Source: Allosaccharopolyspora coralli (lineage in GTDB: Bacteria; Actinomycetota; Actinomycetes; Mycobacteriales; Pseudonocardiaceae). Taken from it: a stretch of 64,000 nucleotides of DNA. The stretch lies in NCBI RefSeq assembly GCF_009664835.1, contig NZ_CP045929.1, positions 2,480,001 to 2,544,000 on the forward strand. The letters run 5' to 3'. The notes beneath the pieces are model-generated. The model ran no database searches. It saw only the letters and a list, made by a program, of their open reading frames with translations, and was not told the origin of the DNA. Within the stretch, counting starts at the first letter, position 1. Each line of letters begins with the position of its first letter. Positions 59,064 to 64,000 of the stretch are shown here, piece by piece. The position numbers were made by a program, and so were the translations under genes.

Positions 59064-59840
59064 TCAGCGTGAGCGCACCAGCAATGCCTGCGCACTGTTC
59101 GCCGTGTGGCCCTGCTGATCGTGCACAGTGGACAATGCTGTGCCCATTCCTTCCGGGCCGATCGCCGTCCGCGCGTCGAGGCCGACCCACTCGCCGACGG
59201 GTGCGCGGTGCAAGTGAACGGTGAGCTCGGTGTTGATGAACAGCCACTTGCTCGGATCCAGCCAACTGGAGACGCCGCTGGCGGAGTCGACGACGGTCAT
59301 CACGCGCTGCAGCGGCGTCGGCTCCTCACCTGCCACGAGCGGAATGCGCTGCCGGACCCACACCGTCGCCGGCCCTTCCTCGCCGAGCGATCCCTGGAGG
59401 CTGATCCATTCCATCGCGTCGATGTAGCCGGGCCCCCAGCCGTCTGGGCGGCCGAACTCCACGCCGTCCTCGACCGGGGCCAGCGGCGGTTCGACTCCCA
59501 CGTGTTGGCTCGCGGTCTCCGAACGCGCGAGACGCCATGCGCTCGCCCTGGCGACGGGTCGCTCCTCGGTGCGCAGAGTGGCGGTGAGCAGCTGCACCGA
59601 CTTGCCGGGCCGGTCCACCTCGGCGGAGACCCACAGGTCCGTGATCGGGACCGGTCCCAGGATCTCGACCGTGATCCGCCCCAGCACCACGTCGCCGTCG
59701 GCTCGGCAGGATTCGAGTGCTCTGGCGAGCAGACCGGCGGGCGGCCCGAAGTGCTGACTGTCCGGGGACCACGGACCCGCCGTGCTCGTGGTCGACACGA
59801 AGTGGTCGCCGCCCCGATGCTCGTAAAACGCCTCGTCCAC
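59064..59840 (-). CDS. Acyl-CoA thioesterase, TesB-like double hot-dog
   Basis: A 258-residue thioesterase-family protein. The N-terminal hot-dog starts with TAGPWSPDSQHFGPPAGLLARALE and the second half has LDPSKWLFINTELTVHLHR and VGLDARTAIGPEGMG, with the Asp/Asn and Thr/Gln positions of TesB-type active sites. It hydrolyses an acyl-CoA of unknown chain. It stands alone between two repeat elements. The ATG of MDEAFYEH is the only good start. Confidence 0.85.
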   Translation of the reverse strand: MDEAFYEHRGGDHFVSTTSTAGPWSPDSQHFGPPAGLLARALESCRADGDVVLGRITVEILGPVPITDLWVSAEVDRPGKSVQLLTATLRTEERPVARASAWRLARSETASQHVGVEPPLAPVEDGVEFGRPDGWGPGYIDAMEWISLQGSLGEEGPATVWVRQRIPLVAGEEPTPLQRVMTVVDSASGVSSWLDPSKWLFINTELTVHLHRAPVGEWVGLDARTAIGPEGMGTALSTVHDQQGHTANSAQALLVRSR

Positions 59841-59925
59841 CGCTGCTCCCTCTCAACCGCTCGCTGACCCGGCGATGGTCGCTCGCCGCTTGCACACCTT
59901 CCCCCACCCTGGCACACGGCAGCGG

Positions 59926-59969
59926 GCGTGAGCCTTTTCGGTGGCTATGGCAACTAAAGAGACTCACGC
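59926..59969. repeat. Degenerate palindrome (GCGTGAGCC family), locus 2
   Basis: The left arm GCGTGAGCCTTTTCGGTGGC matches the left arm of the palindrome at 19880 at 19 of 20 positions. The right arm AACTAAAGAGACTCACGC is diverged. It lies between the divergent thioesterase and IclR-remnant genes. Confidence 0.8.
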
Positions 59970-60011
59970 CTGCTTGCGACGGTGGGTGCCGACCGGGATA
60001 CCTTTCTCGTT

Positions 60012-60350
60012 GTGGCCAAGGATGAGTCGGCGAGCCCGGTAACCGGTGTGGGCGTCCTGGATCGGGCTGTCGCGATCCTCGACGCGGTGGAGCGCGCTCC
60101 GATGGGCGGCAGTGAGCTCGCACGGCATCTGGGGCTGGCGGTGCCCACCACGCACCGACTGGTCGCGGCGATGGTCGAGCACGGGTTGCTGCGCCGCGAC
60201 AGCCACGGCCACCACCCCGGGTGGCGATTCACCTCGTCCACACTGGTCACCGTCGCCTATCCCGTCGTGGAGGCGTTGCGTCGCGAGACGGGGGAATCCG
60301 CGCAGGTGTGGGTCCGGCGCGGCGAACAACGGCTGTGCGGGACAAGAATC
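60012..60350 (+). pseudogene. IclR-family regulator, truncated by a repeat element
   Basis: About 113 residues of an IclR protein remain: the winged helix (LDRAVAILDAVERAPMGGSELARHLGLAVPTTHRLV) and the first strand-helix of the effector domain up to VWVRRGEQRLCG. A normal IclR protein has about 250 residues. From about 60345 the frame runs into repeat DNA and reads Arg/Pro-rich sequence to a stop at 60536. No later IclR segment is found after the repeat. The start GTG/ATG near 60012-60020 is uncertain. The DNA-binding half may still be made, but the effector domain is gone. Confidence 0.8.
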
Positions 60351-60359
60351 TCGACCTCC

Positions 60360-60640
60360 AGGAAAAGCGCACCTCAGCCCGAGCACGGTGAGAAGCTCCG
60401 GCGTTCCAGCTTGTCGCACGCAAGGCCGGGGCCGCCGCTGCGTACGTGCAGGTACTCGAGGCGACCCCAACGCCGCGAGCGACAAGCTGGGACGCCGGTC
60501 AGCGACCACCACCGCAGATCGAAGACAGCTTCCTGAGAGGGCATTGTGGAACTTGGGTAAGTGGACCGGTACCCGCCGCCCCAGTTCGCGCCTCGCCGCG
60601 TTGGGTCCTGATACGCGGCCGTCGCGGTCGGGGCACACCT
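60360..60640. repeat. MITE-like repeat, composite of two inverted pieces
   Basis: 60360-60500 reads in the orientation of the plus strand of copy 1 (GAGAAGCTCCGGCGTTC, GGTACTCGAGGCGACCCC). From 60531 a second piece starts in the opposite orientation (GAGAGGGCATTGTGGAACTTGGG, GGTACCCGCCGCCCCAGTTC). The two pieces are arranged head to head. The element interrupts the IclR gene and ends near the 3' end of the acidic SRPBCC gene. Confidence 0.75.
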
Positions 60641-60700
60641 CTTGACCGCGACGGCGCAGGGTTTACCGAAGTTCCGGCGAAAGCGGCCAAGCGTCGGAGA

Positions 60701-61789
60701 TCAGCCGCGGGAGGGTTGGCGACGTCGTGGTCTCCTCGGAGCGGTCGGCTTGCGACGTTGCCCCGGGATCGACCGATCGTCGCGCTCGGTTTCCTCCCGG
60801 TCTTCGTCTTCGTCGTCCTCGTCTCGCTCCTCGTCGTCCTCGTCGCGCTCGTCGTCGGACTCGTCCTCATCCTCGTCACGGTCTTCATAGTCGCCGTCGT
60901 CCGCGTCGAGACGTTCGTAGCCGGACTCGTCACCGTCGCTTTCGCGTCGGTCGGATTCTTCCTGCTCTGCCTGCACGACTTCATCGTGACTGCGCACCAC
61001 TTCACCGTCGCGGACCTCGCCGCGCCATCCTTCGTCGGACGCCGCGCCGTTCATCATGATGTGGCGCCGGAAGTGCTTGAGATCCAGACGTGCCCGGCGA
61101 GAGGCCGCCCACCACAGGTTCGCGGTCTTTTCGAAGAAGCCCGCCGGGAAGTACTCGATGACCACGAGCACCTGGGTGAGGTTGTGGTCGAGTTCGTGGA
61201 ACGTCACCACGCCCCGGGTACTGCCCTTGGATCCGTTGGAGACCCAGACGATGCGCTCGTCCGGCACCTGTTCCACCACTGTCGCCGTCCAACTGCGGTT
61301 CGACTTGGCGACCTTGACCTTCCAGTTCGTGGTCACCTCGTCCTCGGCATCGACGCCGACGACGCCACGCATCATCTCGGCGAACTCCGGGTAGAGCGTC
61401 CACTGGTTGTAGACCTGACGCAGCCCGACGCCGATCTTGACGTCCTCGACGATGTTGGTCAGCTTCGACCCGGTCGTCGCGCCGCCGGACGAACCCTGGC
61501 CACCGCCGGACGAACCCCGGTCGCTGTCGGGTGAACTCCGGTCATCGGATTCGGCTTCGTCGGCGTCCTTCACGGCACCGTCGCCATCGCGCTGCGCGGC
61601 ACCGGGCCCGGTCCGAGACGCGGAGACCGGCCGTGGGTCCTCGAGCCTGGCCGCCACCTCCTCGAGCTTGTGGCCAGCTCCGGTGATCGTACGACGCACT
61701 TGGAACCGCAGGTACTTCTCGACCGCAGTGCGCAATTCCTCCCCCGGGGTCAGGTCGCCGTGCGGGTCACTGAACGGGTGCTGTGCCAT
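60701..61789 (-). CDS. SRPBCC protein with long acidic tail
   Basis: A 362-residue protein. Residues about 1-45 include a short helix, 50-105 a Ser/Gly/Asp-rich linker, and about 110-250 an SRPBCC domain (VYNQWTLYPEFAEMMRGV, TATVVEQVPDERIVWVSNGS, GVVTFHELDHNLTQVLVVIEY). Residues about 265-345 are an extreme Asp/Glu/Arg low-complexity tail, ending in a basic PRRPRRRQPSRG. The start is the ATG (MAQHPFSD) behind AAGGAG. It is the last gene of a three-gene operon. Comparable SRPBCC proteins occur near actinomycete gas-vesicle clusters, but no gvpA, gvpF or gvpK gene is in this window. Confidence 0.75.
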   Translation of the reverse strand: MAQHPFSDPHGDLTPGEELRTAVEKYLRFQVRRTITGAGHKLEEVAARLEDPRPVSASRTGPGAAQRDGDGAVKDADEAESDDRSSPDSDRGSSGGGQGSSGGATTGSKLTNIVEDVKIGVGLRQVYNQWTLYPEFAEMMRGVVGVDAEDEVTTNWKVKVAKSNRSWTATVVEQVPDERIVWVSNGSKGSTRGVVTFHELDHNLTQVLVVIEYFPAGFFEKTANLWWAASRRARLDLKHFRRHIMMNGAASDEGWRGEVRDGEVVRSHDEVVQAEQEESDRRESDGDESGYERLDADDGDYEDRDEDEDESDDERDEDDEERDEDDEDEDREETERDDRSIPGQRRKPTAPRRPRRRQPSRG

Positions 61790-61815
61790 CGCCTTCTCCT
61801 TCGACGCCGCGAGGC

Positions 61816-62058
61816 TCACTCGAACTCCGGCGCGTCGACGAGCCTCGACCGGATCCGGTAGTCGACTCGGACGTGCCGGTAGGTGACGTTGTTCTCGACG
61901 CTGTCGGGCAGGCCACGCCGAACGCTGCCCGACGCGGCCTCCCGCTCAGGATTCCCGGAGAATTCCACATGCGACTCCGGAGCCTCGGAGAAGCGCAGGT
62001 GCCCGGCGTCGACCCGTGCGACGAAGTCGATGTCCGGTCGCTTGGAGTGCGCGTTCAT
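61816..62058 (-). CDS. Small conserved hypothetical protein
   Basis: An 80-residue acidic/basic mixed protein with no membrane helix, containing DFVARVDAGHLRFSEAPE and NNVTYRHVRVDYRIRSRLV, which look like beta strands. Its ATG overlaps the stop of the repeat-protein gene by four bases (ATGA at 62055-62058), and the SRPBCC gene follows after 26 bp. From memory, similar small proteins stand with the same two neighbours in some actinomycete gas-vesicle regions. I cannot confirm that here. Confidence 0.6.
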   Translation of the reverse strand: MNAHSKRPDIDFVARVDAGHLRFSEAPESHVEFSGNPEREAASGSVRRGLPDSVENNVTYRHVRVDYRIRSRLVDAPEFE

Positions 62059-62927
62059 CGGGGTTGCTCCCTGCGCGAGGATCGCGGCCGCTGCGTCCGT
62101 TCCCCGGTACCCGGTCGCTTCTTGCGTTCACTCGCCCGTTCTTCGGACTGAGCGGCGCCACGGGGCGCCTTGCCTGCCGTGCTGCGTGCGGTGTCGCCGA
62201 CGTCCTCGGCAACCTTGCGCGCCCCGCCAGCGGCGTCCTCGGTCGCACTCGCTGCGCCTTCACCTACATCGCCTGCCGCACTGCCCGCGCCCTCGCCGAC
62301 GCTTTCAGTCGCACTGCCGGCGCCCTCGCCGACGCTCTCGGTCGCACTTCCGGCACCGCGACCCACGCTTTCCGTCGCGCTTCCGGCGCCCGACCCCACC
62401 TCGCGGACCGCGCTCCCTGCGCCCTCACCCAGACTTTCGGCGGCCTCCCCCGCGCCCGAACCGACCTCGCGAACAGCGCCCCCGGCACCCTCGCCGACCT
62501 CACGTGCCGCCGTTCCGAGACCGTGCGTCAGGTTCTCGAGGATCTGCGGGTTCCGGTCGATGGTCTTGAGGACGCGTTCCAGGATCCCGGCAACGTTGTC
62601 GAGGCGGACCTTCAGCAGGGCCTGCGCCTCGACACCCTTGATCTCCAACGCGACCCGACCGAGATGGACGTCCGCTCCGACGTTGAGCTTGACCAGGTCC
62701 AACACCTCGGCCTGCAACGACACCTTCGCCCGCAGGTCCTCGACTTCCAGGTTGATCTCGTCGACCCGCAGGTCGGGCACGTCGAGCAGGACGTCCGGCT
62801 CCGCGCTGTTCTTGACGGCGGTGTCGGTCGCGTCGGCGGTGCCCGCGTCGTCCGAACCGGCGCCGTCGTCGAGGTACTCCCCCGACCGACCTTCGTCGTC
62901 GCGGTCGAACTCCGTCGCGTCGGCCAT
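62055..62927 (-). CDS. Protein with conserved amphipathic core and ten 11-residue repeats
   Basis: A 290-residue protein. Residues 1-45 are acidic and disordered; about 45-125 is a conserved strand/helix core (LRVDEINLEVEDLRAKVSLQAEVLDLVKL, then LEIKGVEAQALLKVRLDNVAGILERVL). Residues about 135-245 consist of about ten units of eleven residues on the pattern VGEGAGSATES. The C-terminus is Arg/Lys-rich. Eleven-residue amphipathic repeats recall LEA-type and lipid- or vesicle-surface proteins. The ATG (MADATEF) follows GGGGGGAG. It heads the three-gene operon. Confidence 0.7.
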   Translation of the reverse strand: MADATEFDRDDEGRSGEYLDDGAGSDDAGTADATDTAVKNSAEPDVLLDVPDLRVDEINLEVEDLRAKVSLQAEVLDLVKLNVGADVHLGRVALEIKGVEAQALLKVRLDNVAGILERVLKTIDRNPQILENLTHGLGTAAREVGEGAGGAVREVGSGAGEAAESLGEGAGSAVREVGSGAGSATESVGRGAGSATESVGEGAGSATESVGEGAGSAAGDVGEGAASATEDAAGGARKVAEDVGDTARSTAGKAPRGAAQSEERASERKKRPGTGERTQRPRSSRREQPR

Positions 62928-63201
62928 AGCTCCCCCCTTCGCCTGGTCCCACTCCGCGCGTCGGCAGTGGCCACAGACGGATTCCAGGAGAACACAGGCC
63001 GGCAGGCACCGCACGGCTTTCCGACGTAGCACCTTTCAGCTGCGAATTCGCGCTCGGTTGACGAATCGCACCCTGCATGTCGTTCCGTAGAGAAGAACAC
63101 TCTGTCCCTCAGGGCGTAACTGGCGCACGATGGGGCGTACATCCGGTAGCCCGTGGTCACGTCCGCCGGCCCACAGCCGACGCCCCCGAGGAGCCAGACT
63201 C

Positions 63202-64000
63202 GTGCAGTTCTATCTCAACGGTTACAAGCCCGGTGACCCGTTCGTCGCGGATCCTCACCCCGGCCTGGCCGAGCGTTCGACCGGCCTGCCTGACACGGCC
63301 GACGTGGTGATCGTCGGGTGCGGCCCTGCGGGGCTCGTGTTGGCTGCCCAGCTCGCCGAGTTCCCCGAGCTGCGCACCGTGATCGTCGACCGCCGCGACG
63401 GACCGCTCGAGGTCGGCCAGGCCGACGGGGTCGCGTGCCGCACGGTCGAGATGTTCGAGGCGTTCGGCCTGGCCGAGAAGCTCATCCACGAGGGCTACCA
63501 GGTCAACGAGGTGACCTTCTGGCGACCGGATCCCGCCGACCACGCCTCGATCGTGCGCACCGGACGCATCAACGACGTCGAGGACGACCTCTCCGAGATG
63601 CCGCACATGATCGTCAACCAGGCGCGGATGCTCACCTACCTGCGGGACCACATGAGCCGCTCCGCCGCCCGTGCCGAGCCCTACTACGGGCTGCACGCCG
63701 CCGACGTTCAGGTCGACCCCGACCCCGGCGCAGAGCATCCGGTCACGGTCACGCTGGAGCACCTCGAGAACTTCGAACCGACCGGCGAGACCTCGACCGT
63801 CCGAGCCCGCTACGTCGTCGGCTGCGACGGCGCGCGCAGCGGAACTCGGCAGGCCATCGGCCGCAGCCTCGAAGGCGACGCGACCAACCAGTCGTGGGGC
63901 GTGCTGGACGTCCTCGCGGTCACCGACTTCCCCGACATCCGGCTCAAGTCCGCCGTCACCTCCGAGCACGGCAGCATCCTGATCATCCCGCGCGAAGGCG
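63202..64000 (+). CDS. FAD-dependent aromatic monooxygenase, phenol 2-monooxygenase type (partial)
   Basis: The first 266 residues of a flavoprotein hydroxylase; the gene runs off the window. The FAD loop is VVIVGCGPAGLVLAAQLAEFP (about 35-55), then the REDDGPLEVG-like segment RRDGPLEVGQADGVACRT and the second FAD motif VVGCDGARSGTRQAIG near 210. The N-terminal FYLNGYKPGDPF extension resembles phenol 2-monooxygenase and 3-hydroxybenzoate hydroxylase relatives. The start is GTG behind GAGGAG. It likely uses NADPH to hydroxylate a phenolic ring. Confidence 0.85.
   Translation, partial: MQFYLNGYKPGDPFVADPHPGLAERSTGLPDTADVVIVGCGPAGLVLAAQLAEFPELRTVIVDRRDGPLEVGQADGVACRTVEMFEAFGLAEKLIHEGYQVNEVTFWRPDPADHASIVRTGRINDVEDDLSEMPHMIVNQARMLTYLRDHMSRSAARAEPYYGLHAADVQVDPDPGAEHPVTVTLEHLENFEPTGETSTVRARYVVGCDGARSGTRQAIGRSLEGDATNQSWGVLDVLAVTDFPDIRLKSAVTSEHGSILIIPREG

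Noticed and set aside
62055-62927. A tandem DNA repeat or CRISPR-like array
   Set aside because: The periodicity is in 33-bp coding units with codon-level variation and no spacers, so it is a protein repeat.
1-64000. tRNA, rRNA, integrase, transposase, phage or CRISPR features
   Set aside because: None could be recognised on either strand; the repeats found are non-coding.

Overview
The window is high-GC actinobacterial DNA with many GTG starts and one TTG start, genes packed into overlapping ATGA/TGATG operons, and actinobacterial families such as HelR, PucR, GlxA-type AraC and MHS transporters. The style fits a Pseudonocardiaceae-like soil actinomycete (Amycolatopsis/Saccharomonospora/Prauserella type). 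That placement is inference from gene content, not from a marker gene. I saw no rRNA, tRNA, CRISPR array, transposase or phage gene.

Layout. (1) 1-3000: a possible CDS tail, a dispersed repeat, a GlxA/AraC regulator, a small membrane ORF, a palindromic repeat pair and a cytokinin-dehydrogenase-like FAD oxidase that appears to lack its C-terminus. (2) 3016-9291 (minus): an NIS siderophore operon (decarboxylase, NIS synthetase, N-hydroxylase, NIS synthetase) with overlapping iron-box-like sites at 9429-9462, beside a divergent Lrp/AsnC regulator. (3) 10129-12345: HelR-type RNA polymerase recycling ATPase. (4) 12483-19619 (minus): a seven-gene, mostly translationally coupled operon with a FecCD/BtuCD-type ABC importer, a DUF4213/DUF364 protein, an MFS exporter, a PduX-like GHMP kinase and a SbnA/CysK-like PLP enzyme. 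I read this as a small-molecule metallophore system and the best candidate for an undescribed system here. (5) 19953-42944: a purine-to-glyoxylate-to-glycerate catabolic island: PucR, three-subunit xanthine dehydrogenase with 8-oxoguanine deaminase inside the operon, guanine deaminase, purine permease, XdhC, allantoinase plus an allophanate-hydrolase-related protein, the hyi-glxR-gcl-glxK operon, uraD-hiuH-urate oxidase-permease, and ureidoglycine aminohydrolase. Three of its transcription units carry the same operator TCAACA-N3-TGTTGA. (6) 42984-44160: a small membrane protein, a CBS protein and a clear terminator. (7) 44382-50306: an acid catabolic cluster (CoA ligase, MHS transporter, MarR, SDR, amidohydrolase, MaoC) with a shared TTGAC-N3-ATCAA site at two promoters. 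(8) 50351-52882: a ROK regulator divergent from a DUF1479 oxygenase across a long inverted repeat. (9) 52974-60350: SRPBCC protein, orphan ketosynthase, a PAS-GGDEF-EAL protein, a DUF4185 protein, a TesB-like thioesterase and a broken IclR gene. (10) 60701-62927: a three-gene operon including an 11-residue-repeat protein. (11) 63202-64000: the start of a phenol-hydroxylase-type flavoprotein.

Three families of non-coding repeats are scattered between the genes: a MITE-like element of about 130-300 bp (copies near 146, 27268, 43290, 47371, 58940 and 60360), a short palindrome built on GAACGGCACT (near 1558, 30312 and 45970), and a 20-bp-armed palindrome beginning GCGTGAGCC (19880 and 59926). 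One MITE-like copy truncates the IclR gene, and palindrome copies supply the last codons of XdhC and of a small ORF.
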